This document shows, one piece after another, positions 26,675-35,768 of a stretch of DNA of 54,657 nt. The notes under the pieces were generated by a model. The model was not told the DNA's origin. It was given only the letters and a program-made list of their open reading frames with translations, and did no database searches. The translations under genes and the position numbers were made by a program. Each line of letters opens with the position of its first letter. Position 1 is the first letter of the stretch. Origin of the DNA: Lachnospiraceae bacterium (lineage in GTDB: Bacteria > Bacillota > Clostridia > Lachnospirales > Lachnospiraceae); assembly GCA_024695665.1 (NCBI GenBank), contig JAILHT010000089.1, forward strand, positions 1 to 54,657, read 5' to 3'.

Positions 26675-26707
26675 AAAAAAATAAGGCCCAAAACTCGTTT
26701 GGACCTT
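26675..26707 (-). terminator. Terminator-like hairpin in the DUF2798 leader (possible attenuator)
   Basis: On the minus strand, AAGGTCCAAA and TTTGGGCCTT form a 10-bp stem with one U-G pair and a 5-nt loop, followed by ATTTTTTT. On the plus strand the same place has a C/A mismatch and no T-run, so it acts on the minus strand. It lies only about 20 nt before the start codon, and the upstream gene is divergent, so it cannot serve an upstream gene. Confidence 0.65.
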
Positions 26708-26797
26708 CATACAAAAAATATGTACATAGTAACTGCGTTAACCTCGCCATATTATCACATTTTTTTTGCTCATGTAAGAGAAAATATCAAAAAAATA

Positions 26798-26806
26798 TGG
26801 TAAAAT
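26798..26806 (+). promoter_or_regulatory. Extended -10 promoter for the murE operon
   Basis: TGGTAAAAT is a TATAAT-like box (5 of 6) with a TGn extension, 35 nt before the GTG start. The -35 is unclear. Confidence 0.5.
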
Positions 26807-26840
26807 CTTCTGTATGTAATCTGACGGAGGATATAAAAAA

Positions 26841-28304
26841 GTGAAAAAACTTGAAAGCTTAATAAAAAATATAAAGTACGAACTTGTACAGGGAAGTATA
26901 GACATTGACATAGAAGAAGTTGTGAACGACTCCAGAAAAGCCGCAAAAGGCGGACTTTTTATCTGTATAAAAGGAACAGCTGTGGACGGGCACAAATTTG
27001 CCGGTGATGTTGCAAAAGCCGGTTGTACTGCGATAGTCTGCGAGGACGATGTGGATGTTCCTTCGGATGTCACCGTAGTTAAAGTAAGTGATACGAGATA
27101 TGCGATGGCTCTTATATCTGCGGCATTTTTTGATTATCCGGCGACAAAGATGAAGGTCATAGGAATAACAGGAACAAAGGGGAAGACCACAACGACCTAT
27201 ATGGTCAAATCAATACTCGAGGGGGCCGGACACAAGGTTGGACTCATCGGTACTATTGAGACTATCATAGGGGACAAGAGGATACCGAGCGCAAATACTA
27301 CGCCGGAGTCTTACCTTATTCACAAGTATTTCAGCGAGATGGTAGAGTGCGGATGCGACTGTTGTGTTATGGAAGTTTCGTCGCAGGGACTTATGATGCA
27401 CAGAACAGCAGGGATAGATTTCTCATTCGGAATCTTTACAAATCTTGAGCCGGATCATATAGGCCCTAACGAACATGCTTCGTTCGAGGAGTATATGAAC
27501 TGCAAGGCAATGCTTTTCAAACAGTGTGAAGTGGGTATATTCAACTGCGACGATGGGCATTTTAAAGATATATCAAAGGATTGCACCTGCAAGGTTGAGA
27601 CTTACGGTTTTAGCGAAGGCGCCGATTACAGGGCATCAGACATGAAACTAATGACAAAACCGGGAGTGCTCGGAGTTTCATACAAGGTGAGCGGAAAGGT
27701 GAATTTTGATGTAGATGTCGATGTGCCGGGAAAATTCAGTGTGTACAATTCACTTACGGCTATAGCAATCTGCGATCATTTCAACGCCGATACCGCCACT
27801 ATGAAAAAGGCTCTTCTCGCCGCAAAGACAAGGGGCAGAATTGAGATAGTAAAGGTATCGGACGATTTTACTCTGATGATAGATTATGCTCACAATGCTA
27901 TGAGTTTGAAGAGTCTTTTGACAAGCTTAAGAGAGTACGAACCGAAGCGCCTTGTGTGTCTTTTCGGTTGCGGAGGAAACAGATCCAAGCTCAGACGTTA
28001 CGAGATGGGGGAGGTGTCGGGAGAATATGCCGATCTCACTATCATAACAAGTGACAATCCGCGTTTTGAAGAACCGCTTGACATAATCGCGGACATAAAG
28101 ACGGGAATAGAAAAGACAGACGGTAAGTTTGTGGAGATACCGGACAGGAAAGATGCCATCCGCTATGCCATAAGAAACGGCAAACCCGGGGATGTCATTG
28201 TTTTGGCTGGAAAAGGACATGAGGATTATCAGGAGATAAAGGGTGTAAAGCACCACATGGACGAGAGAGAACTGATAGCCGATATTTTAGCGGAGGAAAA
28301 CTGA
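26841..28304 (+). CDS. murE: UDP-MurNAc-tripeptide synthetase MurE (DAP-adding)
   Basis: This 487-residue Mur ligase adds the third amino acid to the peptidoglycan precursor. The ATP site is GITGTKGKTTT (near 111-121). The specificity motif DNPR (405-408, in ITSDNPRFEEP) indicates meso-diaminopimelate and not lysine. The KCMLFKQCE-like carbamylated-Lys region and the C-terminal domain are present. The start is GTG with GGAGG upstream. It opens an 11-gene operon that runs to rpe; the other mur genes are not in the window. Confidence 0.96.
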   Translation: MKKLESLIKNIKYELVQGSIDIDIEEVVNDSRKAAKGGLFICIKGTAVDGHKFAGDVAKAGCTAIVCEDDVDVPSDVTVVKVSDTRYAMALISAAFFDYPATKMKVIGITGTKGKTTTTYMVKSILEGAGHKVGLIGTIETIIGDKRIPSANTTPESYLIHKYFSEMVECGCDCCVMEVSSQGLMMHRTAGIDFSFGIFTNLEPDHIGPNEHASFEEYMNCKAMLFKQCEVGIFNCDDGHFKDISKDCTCKVETYGFSEGADYRASDMKLMTKPGVLGVSYKVSGKVNFDVDVDVPGKFSVYNSLTAIAICDHFNADTATMKKALLAAKTRGRIEIVKVSDDFTLMIDYAHNAMSLKSLLTSLREYEPKRLVCLFGCGGNRSKLRRYEMGEVSGEYADLTIITSDNPRFEEPLDIIADIKTGIEKTDGKFVEIPDRKDAIRYAIRNGKPGDVIVLAGKGHEDYQEIKGVKHHMDERELIADILAEEN

Positions 28305-28307
28305 TCA

Positions 28308-30521
28308 TTGCTTTTTGCAAACATTGTTATAGACATATCTCATGAAAAACTGGATAAGACATTTCAATATATTGTTCCTGACAACCTCGTTGAGGAGATC
28401 TTCGAGGGGTGCATGGTTTATGTCCCTTTTGGGAAGGGAAACCGGCAGATAAAGGGATATGTCGTCGAACTCACAGACGAGAATGAGATAGACATATCAA
28501 AGATGAAATATGTCGCAAAGGTTTCAAAGAAGGGACTTCCCGTCGAGTCGGAGCTCATTGCGCTCGCCGCATGGATGAAAAAGAATTTCGGCGGAACTAT
28601 GAATCAGGCCCTGAAGACCGTTATTCCGGTGAAACAGAAAGAAAATATAAAAATAAACCGTATGATAGAGCTTGCCCTAAAAAAGGATGAGGCGATGGAC
28701 AAGCTTGCTTTTTATAGGAAGAAACACCAGGTTGCGCGGGAGAGAACTTTAACCGCACTTATAGAAAATCCAAGGGTAAAATACGAGGAATTGAGGGACA
28801 AACTCAATATATCGCCTGCCGTTTTGAGAACGATGGAGGAGCAGGGAGTAGTAAGAGTCATAAAAACTCAAGATTACAGGAATCCGGTTTCAGATATAAA
28901 GAGGGAGAAGAAGGATTTCTCTCTCAATGAGATGCAAAAGAAAGCGGTGGATACCGTCGTGGCGGAGTATGATGCGGGAAGAAATCACACCTATCTTTTG
29001 CACGGAGTCACTGGGAGCGGAAAGACTGAAGTCTATATGGAACTCATAGCTCATACAATAGAAAAAAAGAAGAGTGCGATAGTGCTTATACCTGAGATAG
29101 CATTGACTTTTCAGACGGTCATGAGATTTTACAACAGGTTTGGAGACAGGGTGTCAATCTTGAATTCGAGAATGTCGCCGGGCGAGAGATATGATCAGTA
29201 TCTCAGGGCAAAAGAAGGAAAAATCGATATAATGATTGGACCAAGATCGGCACTTTTCACACCATTTTCAAATCTTGGACTCATAATAATCGACGAGGAA
29301 CATGAAGGAACCTATAAGAGCGAACAGATTCCCAGATATCATGCCAGAGAGACTGCTATAGCGCGTGCTTCAATGGTGAATGCATCTGTTGTTTTGGGAT
29401 CGGCTACTCCATCCGTCGACAGTATGTACAAGGCAAAGAACAATGAGTATGTCTACCTTTCTTTAAAGGAGAGGGTAAACAAAAGACCGCTGCCAAAATG
29501 CCTTATTGTGGACATGCGAGAGGAGCTAAAAAGCGGAAACAGAAGCATCTTAAGCAACAGACTGAGGGAGGATATAGACAAGAGATTAAAAGCCGGGGAG
29601 CAGGTCATGCTTTTCTTGAACAGAAGAGGTGTGTCAGGCTTTATATCCTGCAGACAGTGCGGAGAGGTTATAAAATGCCCTCACTGCGATGTGTCTCTAA
29701 GTCTTCATAACAACGGCAGAATGGTCTGTCACTATTGCGGGTACAGTGAACCTGCACCTAAAGTCTGCCCTACTTGCGGATCAAAGTACATAGGAGGCTT
29801 CAAGGCGGGAACGCAAAAGATTGAGGAAATTGTAAAAAAAGAGTTCAATAATGCAAGAGTCCTTCGAATGGACTATGATACCACCAGAAGAAAGAACAGC
29901 TACGAGGAGATTCTTAACGCCTTTGCGAACGGGGAGGCCGATATATTGATCGGAACCCAGATGATAGTCAAGGGACATGATTTTTCAAATGTCACGCTGG
30001 TCGGTATACTAGCGGCGGACATGTCACTCAATGTACCGGATTACAGAGCGGCAGAGAGAACTTTTGAACTTCTCACGCAGGCAGCAGGACGTGCGGGAAG
30101 AGGCGACAAGGAGGGCGAGGTTATCCTTCAGACATATCAACCGGAACACTACAGCGTCGTCAATGCCGCAAATCAGGACTATGAGAGCTTCTATAATGAA
30201 GAGATATCCTACAGAAGGATAATGAATTACCCGCCGGCAGGACATATGTTGGTCGTTCACGTGACCGGAAAAGACGAAACGCATGTGGAAGGAATGGCAA
30301 AAAACCTCGCAAAAGAGGTTAAGCTCGGAACTGTTGTTGGGCCTGCCCCGGCGACAATTGCAAAGATAAATGACATATATCGATATGTTATGTATATCAA
30401 GGATGAATCATATGCAGAGCTTGTTGAAGTGAAAGATACACTTGAAAAATATGCTTTAGAAGATACAATATTTAAAGACACAACAGTCAGTTTTGACTTT
30501 GATCCGGTAAACGGAATGTAG
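28308..30521 (+). CDS. priA: Primosomal helicase PriA
   Basis: This 737-residue replication-restart helicase begins with the 3'-end-binding domain (FANIVIDISHEKLDKTFQYIVP). It is followed by Walker A GVTGSGKTEVY, the DEEH box in IIIDEEHEGTYKSE, GSATPS, and the zinc-binding Cys clusters CRQCGEVIKCPHC and CHYCG...CPTCG. The motif V/VI region contains QAAGRAGRG. The start is TTG 28308 with CGGAGG upstream; no better start is near, and the N-terminus matches the family from that codon. It follows murE by 3 nt. Confidence 0.95.
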   Translation: MLFANIVIDISHEKLDKTFQYIVPDNLVEEIFEGCMVYVPFGKGNRQIKGYVVELTDENEIDISKMKYVAKVSKKGLPVESELIALAAWMKKNFGGTMNQALKTVIPVKQKENIKINRMIELALKKDEAMDKLAFYRKKHQVARERTLTALIENPRVKYEELRDKLNISPAVLRTMEEQGVVRVIKTQDYRNPVSDIKREKKDFSLNEMQKKAVDTVVAEYDAGRNHTYLLHGVTGSGKTEVYMELIAHTIEKKKSAIVLIPEIALTFQTVMRFYNRFGDRVSILNSRMSPGERYDQYLRAKEGKIDIMIGPRSALFTPFSNLGLIIIDEEHEGTYKSEQIPRYHARETAIARASMVNASVVLGSATPSVDSMYKAKNNEYVYLSLKERVNKRPLPKCLIVDMREELKSGNRSILSNRLREDIDKRLKAGEQVMLFLNRRGVSGFISCRQCGEVIKCPHCDVSLSLHNNGRMVCHYCGYSEPAPKVCPTCGSKYIGGFKAGTQKIEEIVKKEFNNARVLRMDYDTTRRKNSYEEILNAFANGEADILIGTQMIVKGHDFSNVTLVGILAADMSLNVPDYRAAERTFELLTQAAGRAGRGDKEGEVILQTYQPEHYSVVNAANQDYESFYNEEISYRRIMNYPPAGHMLVVHVTGKDETHVEGMAKNLAKEVKLGTVVGPAPATIAKINDIYRYVMYIKDESYAELVEVKDTLEKYALEDTIFKDTTVSFDFDPVNGM

Positions 30522-30542
30522 ATATAAATGAAAGGAAAAAAT

Positions 30543-31034
30543 ATGGCAGTAAGAAATATAAGGATCGAGGGAGATCCGATCTTGAATAAGATTGCAAAAG
30601 AGATAAAGGCAGTGACACCAAGAATCAAAGAACTCGCGGAGGATATGCTTGACACGATGTATGAGGCAAATGGAGTCGGTCTTGCAGCCCCTCAGGTCGG
30701 AATCTTGAGACGACTTGTAGTAATAGACGTAGGGGACGAGAACGGACCTTATGTTATGCTCAATCCTACAATAGTCGAGTCGGACGGAGAGCAGACTGGA
30801 GATGAGGGATGTCTCAGTGTTCCGGGAAAAGCAGGAACAGTCACAAGACCAAATCATGTCATTGCAAAATATTATGATCTGGATATGAACGAGTGCACGG
30901 TTGAGGGAAATGAACTGCTGGCCAGAGCTATCTGCCATGAGCTCGATCACCTCGACGGTCATCTTTACACTGAGATTGTAGAAGGAGAATTGAAGGATAC
31001 AATTGCTCCTGAGGATGAGGAAGAGGAAGATTAA
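30543..31034 (+). CDS. def: Peptide deformylase
   Basis: This 163-residue metalloenzyme removes the formyl group from new proteins. All three signature motifs are present: GVGLAAPQ, EGCLSVPG (metal-ligand Cys) and HELDHLDG (two His ligands and the catalytic Glu). The start is ATG 30543 with AAAGGA at good spacing; an in-frame ATG at 30528 lies before that site. The C-terminus is strongly acidic (EDEEEED). Its stop overlaps the fmt start by one base, pairing formyl removal and addition as in most bacteria. Confidence 0.97.
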   Translation: MAVRNIRIEGDPILNKIAKEIKAVTPRIKELAEDMLDTMYEANGVGLAAPQVGILRRLVVIDVGDENGPYVMLNPTIVESDGEQTGDEGCLSVPGKAGTVTRPNHVIAKYYDLDMNECTVEGNELLARAICHELDHLDGHLYTEIVEGELKDTIAPEDEEEED

Positions 31035-31957
31035 TGAGAGTTATATTTATGGGAACTCCGGATTTTGCCGTTGGAACTCTTGAGGCGGTAATAAATGCCG
31101 GACATGAGGTTGTTCTTGTTGTTACACAGCCAGACAAACCCAAGGGGAGGGGAAATACAATGACTCCTCCGCCGGTAAAGGAGGCAGCCTTAAAGCACGG
31201 ACTTGAGGTGTTTCAGCCTAAGCGCGTAAGAAACCCGGAGTGTGTTGAACATTTGAGAGAATTCAATCCTGATATGATAGTTGTGGCGGCTTTTGGACAG
31301 ATACTTCCGAAAGAGATAATAGATATGCCAAAATATTGCTGTATAAATGTACACGCATCTCTTTTGCCTAAGTACAGAGGGGCAGCGCCTATACAGTGGG
31401 CCGTGATAAACGGAGATGAGACCGCGGGTGTCACAATCATGAGAATGGATGTGGGACTCGATACCGGAGACATGATAGAGAAGGCAGAAGTTACACTTGC
31501 AGAAGATGAGACAGGCGGAAGTCTTTTTGACAAGCTTGCCGAAGTGGGTGCAAAGCTCTGTGTTGATACAATGGCGAAGATTGAGTCCGGTGAGGCGGTG
31601 TTCACACCTCAGGATGACAGTCTGGCGACACATGTAGGAATGATAGACAAATCCATGGGGGAGATTGATTTCGCAAAAAGTGCTAAAGAGATTGAATGCC
31701 TTATCAGAGGACTTAACCCATGGCCAAGCGCGTACACACACATCGGAGGAAAGACGTTAAAAATTTGGAAGGCCGAGGCACTTGACAAAAAGACCGATTT
31801 CAAGTGCGGACAGGTGTGCTTTGTAGACAAAAAGAGTATGCATATCCAGACAGGGGACGGTGTGCTCTCCCTGAAGGAAGTTCAGCTTGAAGGAAAGAAG
31901 AGGATGGAGATTGATGCCTTCTTGAGAGGCTTTGCCGTAAGTGAAGGAGATTTGTAA
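31034..31957 (+). CDS. fmt: Methionyl-tRNA formyltransferase
   Basis: This 307-residue enzyme formylates initiator Met-tRNA with 10-formyl-tetrahydrofolate. It begins with MRVIFMGTPDFA, has the tRNA-contact loop DKPKGRG, the catalytic NVHASLLPKYRGAAPIQ (Asn-His) with the Asp further on, and a C-terminal OB-like domain (about 205-307). TAATG overlaps with def, and the metallopeptidase gene starts directly after its stop. Confidence 0.97.
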   Translation: MRVIFMGTPDFAVGTLEAVINAGHEVVLVVTQPDKPKGRGNTMTPPPVKEAALKHGLEVFQPKRVRNPECVEHLREFNPDMIVVAAFGQILPKEIIDMPKYCCINVHASLLPKYRGAAPIQWAVINGDETAGVTIMRMDVGLDTGDMIEKAEVTLAEDETGGSLFDKLAEVGAKLCVDTMAKIESGEAVFTPQDDSLATHVGMIDKSMGEIDFAKSAKEIECLIRGLNPWPSAYTHIGGKTLKIWKAEALDKKTDFKCGQVCFVDKKSMHIQTGDGVLSLKEVQLEGKKRMEIDAFLRGFAVSEGDL

Positions 31958-32671
31958 ATGGGATACGGATATTACGGATTTTATTATGACTGGACATATA
32001 TTCTTGTAATTATAGGTGCAATCATATGTATGATAGCATCGGCAAGAGTAAAGAGCACTTACTCAAAATATGCAAGAGTCAGAAGCAGAAGCAATATGAC
32101 AGGTGCTGAGGTTGCAAAGAGAATACTTGAACAGAACGGAATATATGATGTTGAGATAAACCATGTGAGCGGAAATCTTACGGACCACTACGACCCTGCG
32201 ACAAAGGTTGTAAACCTTTCGGATGCGGTATATGCAAGCACTTCGGTAGCTGCGGTTGGAGTTGCAGCGCACGAGTGCGGACATGCGATACAGGATTATG
32301 TTGGATACAAACCGCTTATAATAAGAGCAAATCTTGTGCCGGCGGCAAATATCGGATCTACTCTTGCATGGCCTTTAATAATAATAGGTCTGCTGTTTAC
32401 ATCTAACACCGGATCAATTCTCATGCAGATAGGAATCGCTATGTTCTCGCTCGCTGTTCTTTTTCAGCTTGTGACACTTCCGGTCGAGTTTGATGCGAGC
32501 GGAAGAGCCTTAAATCTCCTCGCGGGACTTGGAATCTTAGAGGATGATGAACTCAAATGTACAAGGGCCGTACTGAAAGCTGCGGCGCTTACTTATGTTG
32601 CAAGTGCTGCAGCCGCTATATTGCAGTTGCTTAGACTTGTGCTTTTATTCGGAGGAAGAAGGCGTGACTGA
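31958..32671 (+). CDS. yugP: Membrane zinc metallopeptidase, YugP family
   Basis: This 237-residue membrane protein has the zinc-protease motif H105-E106-xx-H109 (AAHECGHAIQD) after an N-terminal helix (about 10-28). Two or three hydrophobic segments (about 135-175 and 205-230) follow the motif. The N-terminal YGYYGFYYDW is typical. The family's physiological substrate is unknown to me. AAGGAG precedes the ATG, which abuts the fmt stop; the end overlaps rsmB by 8 nt. This fmt-yugP-rsmB order recurs in clostridia. Confidence 0.9.
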   Translation: MGYGYYGFYYDWTYILVIIGAIICMIASARVKSTYSKYARVRSRSNMTGAEVAKRILEQNGIYDVEINHVSGNLTDHYDPATKVVNLSDAVYASTSVAAVGVAAHECGHAIQDYVGYKPLIIRANLVPAANIGSTLAWPLIIIGLLFTSNTGSILMQIGIAMFSLAVLFQLVTLPVEFDASGRALNLLAGLGILEDDELKCTRAVLKAAALTYVASAAAAILQLLRLVLLFGGRRRD

Positions 32672-33995
32672 TAAGATAAACAGCCGTGAACTTATTCTTG
32701 AAATACTTTTAGCAGTGACGCGGGATGGTGAATACAGCCATCTCGCGCTTCGTTTAGTCCTGGACAAATATCAGTATCTCGACAAGAGAGACAGAAGCTT
32801 TATCACAAGAGTCGCAGAGGGGACAATAGAAAACATGATTGAGGCGGATTATATCATAAATCAGTTTTCGAAAACAAAGACGAAAAAGATGAAGCCTGTG
32901 ATACTTAACATTCTTAGAATGAGTGTGTATCAGATAAAATATATGGACAGTGTACCGGACTCTGCGGTATGCAACGAGGCCGTAAAACTGGCAGGAAAAA
33001 GAGGCTTCAAGAACTTAAAAGGCTTTGTGAACGGAGTCTTAAGAAATATATCGAGAAATATCTCGGAGATAGAATATCCAAGCGAAAAGGATTTTGTAAA
33101 ATATTATTCTGTAAAATATTCTATACCTGAGTGGATATTGACCAAATGGAAAGAGGACTTCGGTGAGGATAAAGCGAAGGAACTCGCGGAGGCATCCCAT
33201 CTTCCGGCTCCGACTCTGATACGTGTAAACAAGAATAAAGTAAGCCCTGCAGAGCTTAAAGAAAGATTAGAAGAAAGAGGAATAAAAGTCTCTCGGACGA
33301 ACATAGAGGAGATTGTACCTGAGGCAAAAATAGATTATGTATTTGCCATAGAGGGTTACGATTATATTTCCGCAATACCTGAATTTGCGGAAGGACTTTT
33401 TGTTGTTCAGGATATAAGCTCGGTGCTCGTAGCTGCACTTGCCGACCCGAAGGAGGGAGACTACTGTATAGATGTCTGTGCCGCTCCGGGCGGAAAGAGC
33501 ATACATATGGCCGAACTTTTAAATGGTACCGGACATGTGGAAGCAAGGGACAAATCCGGTTATAAGGTTTCTCTTATAGAGGAGACCATAGAGAGACAGC
33601 AGGCGAAAAATGTAAGTGCTAAAGTATATGACGCAACGATAAAGGACGAATCTTCAGTTGAAAAAGCTGATATTGTAATAGCCGATCTTCCGTGCTCGGG
33701 ACTGGGCGTGATAAGAAGAAAGACCGATATCAAATATCATATGACTCCTGAGATGACAAAGGAGCTTGCAAAATTGCAGCAGTCAATGCTTGATACTGTC
33801 TGCGATTATGTGAAATGCGGCGGAACGCTCATGTTTTCCACCTGCACGATAAACAAGGAAGAGAACGAAGAAAATCTGAAAAGATTTTTGAAAAAACATG
33901 ATGAGTTCTCTTTGGTATTTGAGAGACAGCTGTTTTTCGACAATGAGGTGTCGGACGGCTTTTATATAGCGAAAATGGTGAAGAAGAATGGGTAA
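32664..33995 (+). CDS. rsmB: 16S rRNA (cytosine(967)-C5)-methyltransferase RsmB
   Basis: This 443-residue enzyme has an N-terminal NusB-like RNA-binding domain (about 1-140) and a C-terminal SAM domain. The C-terminal domain has CAAPGGKSIHMAE, the catalytic-loop DLPCSGLGVIRRK and the second Cys in MFSTCTIN. I start at GTG 32664, which has GGAGG eight nt upstream inside yugP; the longer frame from 32595 reads through yugP and lacks similarity to the family. It overlaps the rlmN start by 8 nt. Confidence 0.95.
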   Translation: MTDKINSRELILEILLAVTRDGEYSHLALRLVLDKYQYLDKRDRSFITRVAEGTIENMIEADYIINQFSKTKTKKMKPVILNILRMSVYQIKYMDSVPDSAVCNEAVKLAGKRGFKNLKGFVNGVLRNISRNISEIEYPSEKDFVKYYSVKYSIPEWILTKWKEDFGEDKAKELAEASHLPAPTLIRVNKNKVSPAELKERLEERGIKVSRTNIEEIVPEAKIDYVFAIEGYDYISAIPEFAEGLFVVQDISSVLVAALADPKEGDYCIDVCAAPGGKSIHMAELLNGTGHVEARDKSGYKVSLIEETIERQQAKNVSAKVYDATIKDESSVEKADIVIADLPCSGLGVIRRKTDIKYHMTPEMTKELAKLQQSMLDTVCDYVKCGGTLMFSTCTINKEENEENLKRFLKKHDEFSLVFERQLFFDNEVSDGFYIAKMVKKNG

Positions 33996-35031
33996 TATTG
34001 ATATAAAATCCATGAATATGGCGGAACTTATCGATTTTGTCGAGAGGATGGGAGAGAAGAAGTTCCGCGCAAAACAGCTCTATGAGTGGATGCACCTAAA
34101 ACAGGCCGCAAGCTTTGATGAGATGTCAAACCTGCCGGCAAAATTCAGGGAGAGGTTGAAGGAAGAATGTTATTTTTGCGTGCTTCATGCGGCGGAGATT
34201 CTTTCCTCAGAACTGGATGGTACGAAGAAATATCTGTTTGAGCTTTCGGACGGAAATATTATAGAGAGTGTCCTCATGAGATACAAATTCGGAAATTCTG
34301 TGTGTATATCCTCACAGGTGGGATGTCGTATGGGATGCAAATTCTGTGCCTCCACGATAGACGGAGTCGTGAGGGGACTGACTGCGGCCGAGATGCTGGA
34401 ACAGATTTATCGAATCGGAAAAGATATAGGTGAGAGAATATCTCATGTGGTAATAATGGGAAGCGGTGAACCGCTCGACAATTTTGACAATTTTGTCAGG
34501 TTCATAGAGCTTCTTACGAACACCGACGGGTTGAATCTAGGACAGAGAAACATTACAGTGTCAACCTGCGGTATCGTGCCTAAGATGAGGGAACTTGCGG
34601 ATATGAAGCTTCAGATTAATCTCGCACTATCGTTGCATGCGTCGAGCCAGGAGAAGAGACTTAAGCTTATGCCTGTAGCAAACAAGTATGCCCTCGATGA
34701 GGTGCTTGATGCATGTAGATATTATTTTGAGCAGACGGGCAGACGTATAACTTTTGAGTACAGTCTGGTGGCGGGAGTCAATGACAGAGATGAGGATGCA
34801 AGGGAGCTTATCGATCTCGTATCCAAAATGAACTGCCATATCAATCTCATACCGGTCAATCCGATCAGTGAGCGAGACTTCAAATCACCCGACAACGGCG
34901 CCGTTGTGGCATTCAAAAATAAACTTGAAAAAAACAACATAAATGTTACTATTAGAAGGGAAATGGGCCGTGATATCAACGGGGCCTGTGGACAGCTTCG
35001 GAGACGATACTTAAAAGGGGTAAATTCATGA
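33988..35031 (+). CDS. rlmN: 23S rRNA / tRNA adenine-C2 methyltransferase RlmN (radical SAM)
   Basis: This 347-residue radical SAM enzyme methylates C2 of A2503 in 23S rRNA and of A37 in some tRNAs. The iron-sulfur cysteines are C113, C117 and C120 (GCRMGCKFCAS), the methyl-carrier Cys is C334 (ACGQLRRRY), and MGSGEPLDNFDN is the SAM motif. Its N-terminal domain starts in the usual way, and gene context and length favour RlmN over the resistance paralogue Cfr. It is coupled to prpC by an ATGA overlap. Confidence 0.95.
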   Translation: MGNIDIKSMNMAELIDFVERMGEKKFRAKQLYEWMHLKQAASFDEMSNLPAKFRERLKEECYFCVLHAAEILSSELDGTKKYLFELSDGNIIESVLMRYKFGNSVCISSQVGCRMGCKFCASTIDGVVRGLTAAEMLEQIYRIGKDIGERISHVVIMGSGEPLDNFDNFVRFIELLTNTDGLNLGQRNITVSTCGIVPKMRELADMKLQINLALSLHASSQEKRLKLMPVANKYALDEVLDACRYYFEQTGRRITFEYSLVAGVNDRDEDARELIDLVSKMNCHINLIPVNPISERDFKSPDNGAVVAFKNKLEKNNINVTIRREMGRDINGACGQLRRRYLKGVNS

Positions 35032-35762
35032 AGACATTTTCCATAACGGATATCGGGAAGAAGAGAAACATGAATCAGGATTTCATTTTTTCTTCCGAGA
35101 AGCCGGTAGGAAATCTGCCAAACCTTTTTATTGTCGCTGACGGGATGGGAGGCCATAAGGCCGGAGACTACGCATCGATGTGCGCGGTCAACACCATAAT
35201 CGAAAACATTGAGCAATCCAAGGAGAAAGATCCGAAAAAACTGCTCGATGAGGCGATACATGAGGCGAATAAGGCAGTTATACTAAAATCAAAAGAAGAC
35301 GAGGCATATGCCGGAATGGGAACAACGGTAGTTGCCTGTTCCGTTTTCGGTGGCGAGATGCTGGTCGCAAATGTGGGCGACAGCAGATTGTATGTCATTA
35401 ATAAAGAAATCACTCAGATAACCAACGATCACTCGCTGGTTGAAGAGATGGTCAGACGCGGTGAAGTCGATCGTGTATTGGCAAGGGAGCATCCCGACAA
35501 GCACATCATCACGCGCGCAGTTGGAGTCTCCTCCTCGTTGGAGGTTGACTTTTTTAATGTAAAGTTAAAAAAGAAAGATAATATTCTTCTCTGCTCCGAC
35601 GGGCTGACAAACATGATCGAGGACAGAGAGATTCGTCAGGTTGTACTTGCCCAGAGAGACGTGGCAGAGAAAGCTGAAAAGCTTATAGAAACAGCAAATC
35701 TAAACGGCGGAAATGACAATATATCAGTCATTGTCATAGATCCGTATGCAGATGAGGTATAG
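35028..35762 (+). CDS. prpC: PP2C-type Ser/Thr protein phosphatase PrpC
   Basis: This 244-residue metal-dependent phosphatase reverses phosphorylation by the adjacent kinase PrkC. The metal-binding motifs are VADGMGGHKAGD, GTTVVAC, ANVGDSRLY, LLCSDGLTNM and GGNDNISVI. The N-terminus ITDIGKKRNMNQD is the standard PP2C start. It overlaps rlmN by 4 nt, and the kinase gene starts 6 nt after its stop, the usual phosphatase-kinase pair of Firmicutes. Confidence 0.96.
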   Translation: MKTFSITDIGKKRNMNQDFIFSSEKPVGNLPNLFIVADGMGGHKAGDYASMCAVNTIIENIEQSKEKDPKKLLDEAIHEANKAVILKSKEDEAYAGMGTTVVACSVFGGEMLVANVGDSRLYVINKEITQITNDHSLVEEMVRRGEVDRVLAREHPDKHIITRAVGVSSSLEVDFFNVKLKKKDNILLCSDGLTNMIEDREIRQVVLAQRDVAEKAEKLIETANLNGGNDNISVIVIDPYADEV

Positions 35763-35768
35763 TATAGT

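Noticed and set aside
33988-35031. Cfr-type antibiotic resistance methyltransferase
   Set aside because: Conserved housekeeping context (rsmB-rlmN-prpC-prkC), length and N-terminal domain fit RlmN.
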